A DNA stretch of 64,000 nt from Nitrincola schmidtii (GCF_008973715.1 NZ_WBOL01000016.1:1-64000), one strand, 5' to 3'. Numbered from the stretch's first letter, positions 45,639 through 56,110 are shown. The notes: a model not told the origin generated them from the letters alone. A program made the numbers and translations.

Positions 45639-46007
45639 TTAAGCGTTCTTTTCATAGATCACAAAACGCTTGGTTGTCGTTTCAATCACTTCCCAAGTCC
45701 CAACAAACCCTTTAGGGATAATAAATTCATCGCCGGTTTTCAACGATGTGCTATTACCCGCCTCATCCGTCACTACACTGACTCCTGCAGAGATACAGCA
45801 GTATTCTTCTTCAGTATAATGAATGCGCCATTTACCTGGCTCACTTCGCCAGATACCAGAAAAAAACTGCTCTGATTGATCAGTGTAATGCATCCAAAGG
45901 GTTTGTAACGGATTACCACTGATCAGTTTTTCTTGATCAAGGTAATATTCCTCAGGCTTAACCTCTAACGGATTCAACAACAATAGCGTCTTAGCAGGAT
46001 TAGTCAT
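45639..46007 (-). CDS. Cupin-domain protein
   Basis: This 122-residue protein has one cupin barrel of the DUF861/EutQ-like class: EEEYCCISAGVSVVTDEAG, TGDEFIIPKGFVGTWEV. The usual metal-binding HxH is not obvious (the first motif reads HYTEEEYC), so a non-enzymatic or sugar-binding role is possible. It lies 17 bp after the chemoreceptor gene and may be co-transcribed. The substrate is not known. Confidence 0.8.
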   Translation of the reverse strand: MTNPAKTLLLLNPLEVKPEEYYLDQEKLISGNPLQTLWMHYTDQSEQFFSGIWRSEPGKWRIHYTEEEYCCISAGVSVVTDEAGNSTSLKTGDEFIIPKGFVGTWEVIETTTKRFVIYEKNA

Positions 46008-46024
46008 TATGTTTACTCTTGGTC

Positions 46025-47539
46025 TTATAGCTTAAATCGTAACGTTAATTTATTCAGTAGATCCGCTTCAACCTTCAGTTTCTCACTGTTATCAATACTC
46101 TGATCCATTTCAAAGCTGACCTGTGCACTTAACCCATTCACGCTGCCAATGTTATTGTTGACCTCTTCCGCCACAGCAAATTGCTGATCAGTGGATCGGG
46201 CAATTTGTTGGTTTAACGATTTGATTTTTGAAATCTGCTGAATAATATTTATGAAGGTAGTCTGCGCTTCAAATACTTGGTCAGCCGTTAACTGAGTTTT
46301 TTCAAGACTGACATTCATCGACTGCATGGCTTGATAACTGACGGTCTGTAAACTTTCTATGATCTTATTAATCTGCTCAGTCGACTCTTGAGTACTACTG
46401 GCAAGATGTCTGACCTCATCTGCAACGACCGCAAAGCCTCTTCCTGAATCGCCTGCTCTGGCAGCCTCGATGGCTGCATTTAACGCTAATAAATTAGTTT
46501 GTTCTGCAATCGACCGTATCACATTCACCACAGACCCTATGGCTTCACATTCAACTTGAAGTCGCGAAATCAGTGAATGGGAATTCTGCATCGTATCAGA
46601 GAGATGAGCCATATTTTCATGCGCAGCTTGTATTTTCTGTTGCGCATTTGAGGCTTGTGCATCAGCAGATTCGACTGACTGAGCTGCCGCTTGAGCATTC
46701 ATTGAGACTTCTTTAAACGAATCGGTCATTTCATTAACAGCCGCAGCAACCTGAGAAAGCTGATCGACCTGTTGATGAATGTACCTTTGTGTCGAATGAA
46801 GCTTCGTCAAGGTATCTGGTAAAGAGGACTGTAAACTCTGATTCGTTGCAACCGTTTGCTTAAGAGTTGCTTGTATCTCATTGATGTATTTGTCTATCGC
46901 GACTGCCATAGGCGTAACAGCATGAGACGGACGATTACTTAAATCGATAATATTGTTCTTAATAATTAAGTACTGGGCTGTTTTAGAGACTTCTTCTGCC
47001 TGAATACTCTCTTTTTGCATACTGATGGCCATATAGATCAAAAGAGCCGTTTCAAAAACCACAAAGCCGGCATGGATCATGACAATATCAAAGCCTGTTC
47101 TAAACTCGAAAATATAGACACCCAGACCCGCTTCTTGCAGATAATTAAAACTTAAGTGATGAACGGCAATAAGGGCTGCCGCCGCAAGAATCGGTAACCA
47201 GTCACGATAAAATAGAAGGAACGCAAGCAAGACGAAAATACTAAAATGCAGCTCAACCATCCCATTCACTTGATGGATTAACAGCGCTGAAAACACCATA
47301 AAAGCCAACCCATGAGCAACTCGTGTTATTCGACTACCCGATAGCCAAAAGGATAAAAAAATCGGTAATGCAGCGGCTGGAATACCAATGATAATTGCTT
47401 CACTCCAAGTACTATAAATACTGGCCAGTGAAAAACTAAGCAGCAATAACACAACTTGCACACCACTCATGATGCGATCACCCTGTAGATAAATACCCTG
47501 CAAGGTGAATGGCACTAGCGCTGACGTTTGTTCATTCAT
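46025..47539 (-). CDS. Methyl-accepting chemotaxis protein
   Basis: The 504-residue receptor has six or so N-terminal membrane segments (about 20-200) instead of the usual periplasmic ligand domain. A linker and a signalling domain follow with the hairpin tip [21 protein letters not shown] and [12 protein letters not shown]. It signals to CheA/CheW, which are not in this window. The signal is probably sensed within the membrane. The ATG at 47539 has GAGGG six bases upstream and overlaps the stop of the preceding gene (ATGA), so the earlier TTG is rejected. Confidence 0.92.
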   Translation of the reverse strand: MNEQTSALVPFTLQGIYLQGDRIMSGVQVVLLLLSFSLASIYSTWSEAIIIGIPAAALPIFLSFWLSGSRITRVAHGLAFMVFSALLIHQVNGMVELHFSIFVLLAFLLFYRDWLPILAAAALIAVHHLSFNYLQEAGLGVYIFEFRTGFDIVMIHAGFVVFETALLIYMAISMQKESIQAEEVSKTAQYLIIKNNIIDLSNRPSHAVTPMAVAIDKYINEIQATLKQTVATNQSLQSSLPDTLTKLHSTQRYIHQQVDQLSQVAAAVNEMTDSFKEVSMNAQAAAQSVESADAQASNAQQKIQAAHENMAHLSDTMQNSHSLISRLQVECEAIGSVVNVIRSIAEQTNLLALNAAIEAARAGDSGRGFAVVADEVRHLASSTQESTEQINKIIESLQTVSYQAMQSMNVSLEKTQLTADQVFEAQTTFINIIQQISKIKSLNQQIARSTDQQFAVAEEVNNNIGSVNGLSAQVSFEMDQSIDNSEKLKVEADLLNKLTLRFKL

Positions 47540-48135
47540 ATCGATCCCTCTATTTTTGGCCAACGACAGAAACAGCCCGTTGTCAGGTGATTTGATGCTG
47601 TTAGTGTGTGTCCATCGAGTAAATCAGCAATTAAACTGGATACCTGATGGGAGTCAGAGGTTGTGCAAATGCCGCTATCCGAATATGGACCGAGATAGGC
47701 CGTTTGTCCATCAGCACTCATCAGCCATGCGGCTGGAGAGGCAACAGGAGCAATATGATCAGAAACAATTTCTGCAGTGACACCGAACATTCGACTAGCC
47801 TGCATTAAAGAACTCGCATCCGGAACGATGATGCGAACCTCTAGCTGCTCTGAAAAATCTTCTAAAATACTTTTGACATCAGGCACTGCAAAGCGACTAC
47901 AGGGACAGTTTGGATCATGAAAGTGGATCAAGATAGGATTGCCATGATCAGCTGTATCCTTGAAGGTCAGTTGGTCCGAGCTAAACATCACCCACTGATC
48001 AATCGAGTTAACCGCATAAAGATGACGAAAGTGAAACCACCAAAATGCGTAAGCGGTTAATACAAGCCAACACAAAACTAGCAGTAATGCGATGCGATGT
48101 CGCCACGGATTAGATTGACAAACACCCTCACGCAT
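47536..48135 (-). CDS. Membrane-anchored thioredoxin-like protein
   Basis: The 199-residue protein has one N-terminal membrane anchor (about 15-36) and a periplasmic thioredoxin-like domain with [12 protein letters not shown] (Cys-Pro-Cys). This is the layout of DUF6436-type proteins. The CPC centre is unlike the CxxC of true thioredoxins, and further Cys residues lie near the C-terminus (TTGCFCRWP). It is coupled to the chemoreceptor gene by an ATGA overlap. The role is unknown; a redox input to the receptor is speculation. Confidence 0.75.
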   Translation of the reverse strand: MREGVCQSNPWRHRIALLLVLCWLVLTAYAFWWFHFRHLYAVNSIDQWVMFSSDQLTFKDTADHGNPILIHFHDPNCPCSRFAVPDVKSILEDFSEQLEVRIIVPDASSLMQASRMFGVTAEIVSDHIAPVASPAAWLMSADGQTAYLGPYSDSGICTTSDSHQVSSLIADLLDGHTLTASNHLTTGCFCRWPKIEGSI

Positions 48136-48360
48136 TTAAAAACTACCTGTGTAAATGATGATTTATCAAATTATGGACAGCTTTTTTAATGGCGTCCATT
48201 GAGTTTTGAAATGAATTACGACAAATGGACTAAACTTAACCCATGATTGATCACCTATCTGGTATGCAAACATCATCAAAGGCGGGTATGATCAAACTAG
48301 GCTAAATGAATCTCTGGATGCCTCAATGGCTCTGGGCAAACATAAAAAAAGGAATAAAAG

Positions 48361-49542
48361 ATGGGTCGTGATGTTGTTGTATTAAGTGCTGTTCGCTCAG
48401 CCATTGGTGGTTTCGGTGGTGGTCTAAGCTCTATTGAGCCGCATGAACTGGCTGGTCAAGTAATGAAAGAAGCGGTCAACCGCTCACAGGTTGATGCCAA
48501 CCTAATTAATTATGTCACGGTAGGTAACTGTATTCCTACCGATTCACGTTTTGCCTATGTTGCACGTGTCGCCTCTATTCAAGCAGGCCTTCCAATGGAA
48601 TCGGTTGCTATGGCGGTTAACCGTCTATGTAGCTCTGGCTTGCAAGCCATTGTCACCACAGCTCAAAACATTATGCTCGGTGATTGTGACTACGGTGTTG
48701 GCGGTGGCGTTGAAGTAATGTCTCGCGGTGGTTATTTATCTCCTGCTATGCGTTCCGGTGCTCGCATGGGCGACACCAGCATGGTAGACATGATGGTGGC
48801 GACTCTGAATGATCCGTTCGGTGTGGGACATATGGGTATTACTGCTGAAAATTTAGCTGAAAAATGGAATATCAGTCGCGAAGAGCAAGATGCCTTTGCG
48901 GTTGAATCTCATGCCCGTGCAACTCGTGCTATTGAAGAAGGTCGATTCAAATCACAAATCGTACCGATCGAACTTAAAACGCGTAAAGGCACCGTTATTT
49001 TTGACACTGATGAACACGTTAAACCAGGCACTTCAATGGAAAGCCTTGGCAAAATGCGTCCAGCTTTCAAAAAAGACGGTACTGTGACTGCGGGCAATGC
49101 GTCTGGTATTAACGACGGTGCCGCGTTCATGGTGTTGGCAGATGCTGAAGCTGCTGCTAAAGCAGGTCAAAAACCTATCGCTCGTATCGTATCGTATGCC
49201 GTAGCAGGTGTACCGAATGACGTTATGGGTGAGGGCCCTATCCCTGCGTCTAAGCTTGCCCTTCAAAAAGCAGGTTTAACGCTGGATGATATGGATGTGA
49301 TTGAATCCAACGAAGCCTTTGCTGCTCAAGCATTAGCCGTCGCTAAAGGCTTAGGCTTGGACATGGAAAAAACCAATCCTAATGGCGGTGCTATTGCTCT
49401 AGGTCATCCAGTGGGTTGTTCGGGTGCATTCATTGCCACCAAGGCAATTTATGAATTACACCGCACCAATGGTCGTTACGCACTCGTCACCATGTGTATC
49501 GGTGGTGGTCAGGGTATCGCAACCATTTTCGAACGCTTGTAA
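48361..49542 (+). CDS. Acetyl-CoA acetyltransferase (thiolase)
   Basis: The 393-residue thiolase interconverts two acetyl-CoA and acetoacetyl-CoA (or handles longer ketoacyl-CoA). The catalytic residues are Cys in NRLCSSGLQ (about 90), His in GHPVGCSG (about 348) and Cys in TMCIGGGQG (about 378). SNEAFAAQ is also conserved. AAGGA precedes the ATG. The gene stands alone with its own strong terminator, so degradation or polyhydroxybutyrate synthesis cannot be decided here. Confidence 0.93.
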   Translation: MGRDVVVLSAVRSAIGGFGGGLSSIEPHELAGQVMKEAVNRSQVDANLINYVTVGNCIPTDSRFAYVARVASIQAGLPMESVAMAVNRLCSSGLQAIVTTAQNIMLGDCDYGVGGGVEVMSRGGYLSPAMRSGARMGDTSMVDMMVATLNDPFGVGHMGITAENLAEKWNISREEQDAFAVESHARATRAIEEGRFKSQIVPIELKTRKGTVIFDTDEHVKPGTSMESLGKMRPAFKKDGTVTAGNASGINDGAAFMVLADAEAAAKAGQKPIARIVSYAVAGVPNDVMGEGPIPASKLALQKAGLTLDDMDVIESNEAFAAQALAVAKGLGLDMEKTNPNGGAIALGHPVGCSGAFIATKAIYELHRTNGRYALVTMCIGGGQGIATIFERL

Positions 49543-49552
49543 GCTCTGCTAG

Positions 49553-49584
49553 CCCTTCATGCATCTTTTTCCATGCATGAAGGG
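49553..49584 (+). terminator. Terminator after the thiolase gene
   Basis: CCCTTCATGCAT (49553-49564) pairs perfectly with ATGCATGAAGGG (49573-49584) around an eight-base loop, followed by TCCTTT. Confidence 0.8.
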
Positions 49585-49650
49585 TCCTTTCTAAGTCATC
49601 CAAAACCCTCCATCTGCGTATAGCCATTTAACGACAAAATCGAGATGGTT

Positions 49651-50580
49651 ATGAAATTTTTAGCACTACCTGCATTAATTGCCTTAATAACATTATCCGC
49701 TTGTAAATCTTTCCAGGGCACTAACTCCCTAGTATTACCGGACACTATGGCACAGCAAAAATTTCAAAAATCTTCTTGGACACGTACCACTAGTGTTTAT
49801 ACACCCGACCATTGGCCTGAATCCTTGGTGGCAGAGGTCATACATCCTAATGCCAGTATTCATAATTTGCCTATTATGCTGTTAGTTCATGGTGGTGGTT
49901 GGCAACGTCGCTCCTATGAAGACATGCAACCTTTAGCAGAGCATTGGGCAAAGCAAGGATTTATCACTGTCAATATTGCTTATCGCTTTGCTCCAGAATA
50001 CCAGTTTCCAGCTCAGCTTCACGATGCTCAACTTGCCATGCACTGGATTGATTCTAAACGTGCTGAATGGAATTCACCGTACAGTCCACTGGTTGCGTTT
50101 GGCTTCTCATCAGGAGCTCATTTAGTCAGCCTAATGGGCAATGTAGCGGGACAACATAGTGAACTTGTTCGACCCTATGGAGGCAGTATTACGCGTCCAA
50201 ACCTAGTTATCTTGGGTGGTTTACCGAGTGATTTGCAGAAATGGGATCGAGGCCGCTTGATTGAAGACTTTCTTGGCGGGCCTCGTGCAGAATTTCCAGA
50301 GCGCTATGCCCTTGCCTCCCCTATTACGCATATTCACGCTAATACGCCGCCAACCTTTATGTTTCATGGAAGACTTGATCGCCTTGTACCTCCTGATCAT
50401 GCCACAGATTATTATGAAGCCTTGCAACATCAGAGAATACCCGTAGAGTTAAAGATGCTTTCATTAAAAGGGCATGTCACCAGCTTCATATTTAGAGGCA
50501 GCTCCATACGCGCCGCCGAGGAGTTTATCAATACACATTTAAACAACCGAATTACAGATGACGTCATAGGAGTAAAGTAA
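49651..50580 (+). CDS. Alpha/beta-hydrolase lipoprotein
   Basis: The 309-residue protein has a lipoprotein signal (LSAC, lipidated Cys at about 18) and an alpha/beta-hydrolase fold. The oxyanion motif is HGGGW, the nucleophile motif GFSSGAH, and the acid and base are probably Asp in GRLDRLVPP and His in KGHVTS. HGGG-type enzymes of this BD-FAE/kynurenine formamidase-like class hydrolyse small esters or amides. The ATG at 49651 is preferred to the one two codons upstream. It ends one base into the next gene (TAATG). Confidence 0.82.
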   Translation: MKFLALPALIALITLSACKSFQGTNSLVLPDTMAQQKFQKSSWTRTTSVYTPDHWPESLVAEVIHPNASIHNLPIMLLVHGGGWQRRSYEDMQPLAEHWAKQGFITVNIAYRFAPEYQFPAQLHDAQLAMHWIDSKRAEWNSPYSPLVAFGFSSGAHLVSLMGNVAGQHSELVRPYGGSITRPNLVILGGLPSDLQKWDRGRLIEDFLGGPRAEFPERYALASPITHIHANTPPTFMFHGRLDRLVPPDHATDYYEALQHQRIPVELKMLSLKGHVTSFIFRGSSIRAAEEFINTHLNNRITDDVIGVK

Positions 50581-51566
50581 TGGGCTTATTAGCTGATGGA
50601 AAATGGCAAGACCAATGGTACGACACCGACAGTAACCAAGGCCGATTTGAAAGAAGTGCAGCTCAGTTTCGAAACTGGATCACGTCAGATGGACAAGCGG
50701 GACCTTCTGGCAAAAGTGGTTTTAAAGCAGAGCCAGATCGTTACCATTTGTATGTATCCTTAGCCTGTCCTTGGGCTCATAGAACACTTATATTTCGTAA
50801 GCTCAAGGGTTTAGAAAAAAAGATTAGTATTTCTGTGGTCAACCCACTAATGCGTGAACATGGCTGGACATTTGATCCCGCCGAAGGCGTCATTGGCGAT
50901 TTTTTATTTCAGTCTCGTTATCTTTATGAAGTGTACCTTAAAGCACATAGTCGTTACTCGGGAAGAGTGACGGTTCCACTGCTTTGGGATAAACATAACC
51001 AGACCGCCGTAAGCAATGAGTCTGCAGACATCATTCGTATGTTCAATAGTGCTTTTGATAATGTCGGTGCAACACCAGGTGATTATTATCCCGAACCGCT
51101 AAGAGAGGAGATTGATCAGCTAAACGAGCTGATCTACGATCGCATCAACAATGGAGTTTACTTGTCTGGATTTGCCACGACACAAACTGCTTATGAAGAA
51201 GCGGTGTATCCATTATTTGATACTTTAGAGCAACTTGAGAGGAGACTTTCTACGAGTCGTTATCTGATGGGAAATCAGCTAACTGAAGCGGACTGGCGAC
51301 TTTTTACAACCTTATTACGTTTTGATGCCGTTTATCATGGGCACTTTAAATGCAACCTTCGCAAGGTTGCTGAGTATCCGCATCTGTTTGGTTATGTATG
51401 TGACCTTTATCAAACACCTGGTGTATCTGAAACAGTAAATATGGTACATATCAAAGAACATTATTACCGCAGCCATACTCAGATCAATCCAACTCAAGTT
51501 GTTCCGGTCGGACCAGACCAGCCATTCACACTACATCATCAAAGAGAAAGTTTAGTTTATGGCTGA
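50580..51566 (+). CDS. yqjG: Glutathionyl-hydroquinone reductase
   Basis: The 328-residue enzyme of the Xi/Omega-like glutathione transferase class reduces glutathionyl-hydroquinones. The active Cys is in SLACPWAHR (about 63). The long N-terminal extension and HGWTFDP, then the C-terminal helical domain with LTEADWRLFTTLLRFDAVY (about 240-258), are diagnostic. Its 3' end overlaps the converging CheY-like gene by 10 bp. Confidence 0.93.
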   Translation: MGLLADGKWQDQWYDTDSNQGRFERSAAQFRNWITSDGQAGPSGKSGFKAEPDRYHLYVSLACPWAHRTLIFRKLKGLEKKISISVVNPLMREHGWTFDPAEGVIGDFLFQSRYLYEVYLKAHSRYSGRVTVPLLWDKHNQTAVSNESADIIRMFNSAFDNVGATPGDYYPEPLREEIDQLNELIYDRINNGVYLSGFATTQTAYEEAVYPLFDTLEQLERRLSTSRYLMGNQLTEADWRLFTTLLRFDAVYHGHFKCNLRKVAEYPHLFGYVCDLYQTPGVSETVNMVHIKEHYYRSHTQINPTQVVPVGPDQPFTLHHQRESLVYG

Positions 51567-51943
51567 ATCTCAAAACGATTTGCCAAAATACGTTGAACAG
51601 TTTGTATGGTTTTACCCGCATGAATCGGCTTTACAATGTAACCACTGGCACCTGCCTCTATCGCTGCTTCGATGTCTTTTCGATTTGAATGCCCTGTGAT
51701 CATAATCACCAACACGTCAGGATGATCATTTTTTAATTTTTTTAATGTTTCTATGCCGTCCATGCCTGGCATAGTGATGTCTAGACAGATTAAATCTGGC
51801 TTAAACTGCGCATTCATCTCTATAGCTTTTTTTCCATTTGAAGCCTCTGCAACAACGCGATAACCCGCTTTGCTTAACAGTGATCGAAGAATATGCCGCA
51901 TCGGCATTTGATCATCAACGATCAAAACTTTCGCAGTACCCAT
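51557..51943 (-). CDS. CheY-like single-domain response regulator
   Basis: The 128-residue receiver has DD (about 9-10), phospho-acceptor Asp in CLDITMPGMDG (about 55) and Lys in YIVKPI (about 105). There is no output domain. It is the third gene of an operon with a periplasmic-binding-protein-GGDEF gene and an orphan binding protein, so it may relay their signal or control motility. The ATG at 51943 has AAGGA about nine bases upstream; the TTG nine bases earlier is rejected. Confidence 0.88.
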   Translation of the reverse strand: MGTAKVLIVDDQMPMRHILRSLLSKAGYRVVAEASNGKKAIEMNAQFKPDLICLDITMPGMDGIETLKKLKNDHPDVLVIMITGHSNRKDIEAAIEAGASGYIVKPIHAGKTIQTVQRILANRFEIQP

Positions 51944-51958
51944 CCAAAACAATCCTTT

Positions 51959-53584
51959 TTATGCTGCGCTTTGATCTTCTGAAGTCTCGGTAAAAATAGC
52001 ATAGCGGTTTTTACCCATTCTTTTTGCTTGATACATCGCTTGATCTGCATGGCGCATCAAGCGATCTGCAGCATCATCGATAATAGGATAATAGACCACT
52101 CCCATACTCGCAGATACATACAACGGTAATTTATTGATTAAAAAAGGCTCAGCCACACTTGATAATATTCGTTCAAGCAATGGTTTAGAAGAAGAGATTG
52201 ATACATCAGACAGTACCAACACAAACTCATCCCCCCCGATACGCGCAAGGGTATCCGTTTCTCTCATTGACAACTGAAGACGCTTAGCTACCTCTATTAA
52301 TAACTGATCACCAATATCATGTCCGTGAGTATCATTCACTGCCTTAAAGCCATCTAAATCCAGAAACACCAAAGCCAAACTTTTTCCACTTCTTCGACTC
52401 AGTGCCATTGATCGCTCTAATCGATCCGTTAGCAGTGCTCGGTTAGGTAGATTGGTTAACACATCATAGTAAGCCATTTGTTGTAGTTTGCGCTGTTCGG
52501 ATCTTAAGATCGCGCGTTGCCGTCTAAGTCTGAGTGCTTGATATGCAATAAGGCTTGACGAAATTAACAATGCAATAAACAAGATAGCAATGGTCATTAA
52601 CCAAGTTCGATATTGCTGCCAGAGCTGTGAAAGCTCTATGGATTCGACAAAGTCATAAGGATGGGCCTTTATACTTCGCGCTAAATTTTCTACCGAAGCA
52701 TAGTCGACAGCAGGTATAAATCCATCAATTTCAGCAGCTATTGCTGCAGGATGATCTGAAGTTAACGAAAAAAGAGCATTAGCGACACGCCTAACCACCG
52801 TTGGATCTACATGAGGCAGTGATAATAACGGCCACTCAGGATATAAACGTGTGGAGAGTCGAAATGGAAAACCGCGTAAATTCTGCTCATTAATAACACG
52901 TAGTTGATCCACAGCGCCATATCCATGTAATTGCCAATCCTCAAGCATACCCGTTCTGACAAAGCCAACGTCTGCAACGCCACTCAACACAGCATCAATA
53001 ATTTGATCTTGATTTAAAAGTTCAATAAATTCGAGCTGATCCTTTTGAATGTTATGACGCTGTAACTCATAGAGTTGAGCTTGAAAACCACCTAAGAATC
53101 GTGCCTTAGGAATAGCAATTCGATGTCCTTTAATATCATTCAGCGTTTTTATAGATGATTCATCACGAACAATAATAACGCCGCCCAGGGCACTGGTCGC
53201 TACGCCATCTTTACGTCGAACCAACGTAGCCAAAACACCAGACATGGATGTTTGACTGCGTAATACCAAGTAATGTCCAGGATTTGTTAACACAAAATCG
53301 AGTTGATTTTGTCGCAAAGCTTCTTGCATCTGCTGACTATCTAAAATTTTTAACTCTATATTCAATCCATCACCTAAGGCATCATTAAGATAGTCAACCA
53401 GTGGTTCAAAATGACTTTGCATGATGTCATCGGATCGATAAGCGAAAACACCCAGTATTAGCGATTGGTTCGTAGGCGTAATCAGCACATTGACTTCAGA
53501 AGAAGTCGAAATTTCATCGAAGGCAGCCAACGTTGTCGATAGGCTGATAATGATAGGTAAAAAAAGTAACACCAATATTCGCAT
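51959..53584 (-). CDS. PBP-GGDEF diguanylate cyclase (PhnD-like sensor)
   Basis: The 541-residue protein has a signal peptide, a periplasmic PhnD-type binding domain (about 35-290: LILGVFAYRSDD, GVADVGFVRTG), one membrane segment (about 325-348) and a GGDEF domain with RIGGDEF and an RETD inhibitory site. A ligand in the periplasm would thus set cyclic-di-GMP synthesis. It starts 11 bp after the stop of the orphan binding-protein gene and ends 15 bp before the CheY-like gene. Confidence 0.9.
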   Translation of the reverse strand: MRILVLLFLPIIISLSTTLAAFDEISTSSEVNVLITPTNQSLILGVFAYRSDDIMQSHFEPLVDYLNDALGDGLNIELKILDSQQMQEALRQNQLDFVLTNPGHYLVLRSQTSMSGVLATLVRRKDGVATSALGGVIIVRDESSIKTLNDIKGHRIAIPKARFLGGFQAQLYELQRHNIQKDQLEFIELLNQDQIIDAVLSGVADVGFVRTGMLEDWQLHGYGAVDQLRVINEQNLRGFPFRLSTRLYPEWPLLSLPHVDPTVVRRVANALFSLTSDHPAAIAAEIDGFIPAVDYASVENLARSIKAHPYDFVESIELSQLWQQYRTWLMTIAILFIALLISSSLIAYQALRLRRQRAILRSEQRKLQQMAYYDVLTNLPNRALLTDRLERSMALSRRSGKSLALVFLDLDGFKAVNDTHGHDIGDQLLIEVAKRLQLSMRETDTLARIGGDEFVLVLSDVSISSSKPLLERILSSVAEPFLINKLPLYVSASMGVVYYPIIDDAADRLMRHADQAMYQAKRMGKNRYAIFTETSEDQSAA

Positions 53585-53595
53585 CTAAACTGCCT

Positions 53596-54555
53596 TTAAT
53601 TCAATCGAGGAAGCCATCGCACATCAAACATGTCTTGCGTCACGACAGAACTATCTATTAAGTTTGATAACTGCATTAGCACCTCAACTTCTCTAGCGGC
53701 ATCAAGTAGACGTGAATCTCCTCCCGACAGATAATGCCAATTCCTCTCCAATGAAGGTAGATGAACACCTCCAAGCGCTGTTTGCACTTGATCAACGTCA
53801 GCTAACTGGCGTGTAGCAATTCGATACAAGGCATCTTGACGTTGCCGTTGCATATATTCCAACGCTTTAAAATGTCCGTTGATTAGTTGTTGTATCTGAT
53901 TGTCGCCATGCCGAGTCAGCAGATCAGGTCTCACCGCTAACACATCAAAAATGCGCTCTGGCATGTGACGACTATCAAAAACACGAAAACCACCTTCTGC
54001 TAACAATTGACTTGCTGTTGGCTCATAAGTGATCACAATATCAACGGTACCGTTTTGCCATTCATCGAACTGCCGATCAGGAGGCAGATCAATTAAAACC
54101 AGATGTTGACGATCCAAACCGACGGCTTTCAAGAAATGATGAAGCACCAACGCGCCCAGCGCTCCTGCCTCATAACCTAAACGTAATCGCTTGATTTTCT
54201 TTAGCTGATCAATGGGAAATCGTGAAATCACCATATCAGCGCCAGCAGAAACATTAAACACTAAGCCAACTTTAGCAGATACACCGGATGAACGGACTAA
54301 TAGAAGCTCATCGAGTGTCATGCAAGCGGCTTGAACTTGACCCTCTATTAGCATGTGTAAAGACTGAGTAGCGTTTTGATTATTAACCAAATACGTATTT
54401 TCTGGCAGCCAGTTAAAATGATCTGCCAAATAAAGACTCTCATAGCCAATCCATGTATGGATGGCTACCTTGGTAGATTCATCTGATGAACAGCCAGTTA
54501 ATGATGCCGCACACAAACCTAGTCCAGCTGTGAGAAAATCACGACGTGTTAGCAT
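53596..54555 (-). CDS. Orphan substrate-binding lipoprotein (NMT1/SsuA-like)
   Basis: The 319-residue protein starts MLTRRDFLTAGLGLC and has a lipobox ending LTGC at about 22. The twin Arg suggests Tat export. The binding fold shows HTWIGYESLYLAD and EGQVQAACMTLDELL. No permease or ATPase gene is nearby; instead the operon continues with a periplasmic-sensor GGDEF protein and a CheY-like protein. It may therefore serve as a ligand receptor for signalling rather than transport, which is inference. Confidence 0.85.
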   Translation of the reverse strand: MLTRRDFLTAGLGLCAASLTGCSSDESTKVAIHTWIGYESLYLADHFNWLPENTYLVNNQNATQSLHMLIEGQVQAACMTLDELLLVRSSGVSAKVGLVFNVSAGADMVISRFPIDQLKKIKRLRLGYEAGALGALVLHHFLKAVGLDRQHLVLIDLPPDRQFDEWQNGTVDIVITYEPTASQLLAEGGFRVFDSRHMPERIFDVLAVRPDLLTRHGDNQIQQLINGHFKALEYMQRQRQDALYRIATRQLADVDQVQTALGGVHLPSLERNWHYLSGGDSRLLDAAREVEVLMQLSNLIDSSVVTQDMFDVRWLPRLN

Positions 54556-54833
54556 CTTCGCTTACCCATCATCCATTTACTTTGTCAGTAGAGTGTTAAA
54601 AAACAATACTGTCCTTTGTTTAACATCTTGCTAACTTCTAGTTTAGAAGCTTCGACTGCTGATCGCTATTGATTTTTTTCAATGTAACGAAAGTGTGACC
54701 AAGATCAATCGGGATAATTTTGTTATGCACATAAATTTAACTTATGACAAGCACCCTCTTTCTTGGTTTCAGGGTTATTGGTTAAGCCTATGATAGTCCG
54801 TAGAATTAGGTTTTAGTTTAATCGGATACCGTC

Positions 54834-56054
54834 ATGCCTATACACGCTCGGACCTCTCACTGGTTGGTCATCTTTTTACCTTTTGCGCTAGGCTATTACC
54901 TTTCATATTTACTACGTACGGTCAATGCGGTCATCTCGCCTGATTTAACAGCGGATTTAGGCCTTTCAGCTGCCGATTTAGGATTACTCACCAGCACGTA
55001 TTTCTTAACCTTTGGATTAGCTCAAATCCCTCTGGGGATTGCGCTGGATCGTTTTGGCCCAAAACGTGTTTTAGGCACCTTGTTATTCCTTGCGGCTGCG
55101 GGATCGGTTGCTTTCGCAATGGGTGAAACCAGAGAGCAGTTAACTGTTGCTCGCGGACTGATTGGTCTCGGTGTATCCGCGTGTTTAATGGCTGGCCTTA
55201 AAGGGTTTGCACTTTGGTACCCTGCTGAGCGTCAAAGCTCAATGACAGGTTTCATTATGGCGGCAGGTGCATTAGGTGCTTTAACCGCCAGCACACCGAT
55301 GGAGGCAATGCTCCCTATCTTAGGCTGGAGAGGCGTGTTTTGGCTGATTGCCGGACTATCATTGCTTCTGTCGATACTTGTTTTTAGCACCTTACCCGGT
55401 GATGCAGCCAACAGCAGCCAAGAAACCTTAAAAGAAAATCTTAAATCTGTCGGTAAAATATTTATCTCACCTGCATTTTTGCGCTTTGCGGGTTCAGCTA
55501 CCTTTTTTACCGGCGGTTTTATGGCGATGCAAAGCCTATGGGCGGTGCCGTGGTTGATGAATGTCAATGAACTCAACTTGTCACAAGCGGCTAAGTATCT
55601 GTTAACCTTAAACATGGGCATGTTGATCGGTCAATTATCCATCGGATTTTTTGGAAAACTCTTGTATCAACGTGGGGTAACGCCGCTGGGTTTAATTCAG
55701 TTTGGTTATGGTCTAATGCTGCTTATTCAAGTGATGATTCTTTCGCAAACAGGACCCGCGTTGGCGCTATGGTTTTTACTGGGCATAACGTCGTCAGTTA
55801 ATGCGCAAACCTATGTTGCGACAGCAAATCAGTTTCCTAAGTCAGCTTTTGGTCGGGTTAGCACGGCGATCAACTTAATGGCTTTCGCAGGTGCATTCGT
55901 TGTTCAATGGGGACTAGGCATTGCGTTGGATATATTGGCGGTAAATCAATTAACTACCGCAACATCGCTAAAGATTGCCTTCTTAGGACTGATAATTATT
56001 CAGCTGTTCTGTTATGTGCCGCTGTTTTTAAAGAGCAAACGGGCTGAGTTATAA
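54834..56054 (+). CDS. MFS transporter
   Basis: This 406-residue inner-membrane protein has about 12 membrane segments and the MFS loop motif DRFGPKR between segments 2 and 3. YYLSYLLRTVNAVISPDL near the start and GLAQIPLGIALDRFG resemble a branch with unknown substrate. No neighbouring gene suggests one. No strong Shine-Dalgarno sequence is visible. Confidence 0.88.
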   Translation: MPIHARTSHWLVIFLPFALGYYLSYLLRTVNAVISPDLTADLGLSAADLGLLTSTYFLTFGLAQIPLGIALDRFGPKRVLGTLLFLAAAGSVAFAMGETREQLTVARGLIGLGVSACLMAGLKGFALWYPAERQSSMTGFIMAAGALGALTASTPMEAMLPILGWRGVFWLIAGLSLLLSILVFSTLPGDAANSSQETLKENLKSVGKIFISPAFLRFAGSATFFTGGFMAMQSLWAVPWLMNVNELNLSQAAKYLLTLNMGMLIGQLSIGFFGKLLYQRGVTPLGLIQFGYGLMLLIQVMILSQTGPALALWFLLGITSSVNAQTYVATANQFPKSAFGRVSTAINLMAFAGAFVVQWGLGIALDILAVNQLTTATSLKIAFLGLIIIQLFCYVPLFLKSKRAEL

Positions 56055-56110
56055 ATAAAACGCAGCCCTTATCTTCGCAGCGAGCATCGAGAACATTAAC
56101 GATACCGTCG

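Noticed and set aside
48241-48300. FadR-like half site ATCTGGT upstream of the thiolase gene
   Set aside because: Only one half of the palindrome is present.
54700-54760. TGTGACCAAGATCAA as CRP or FNR site before the MFS gene
   Set aside because: Only one half matches either consensus.
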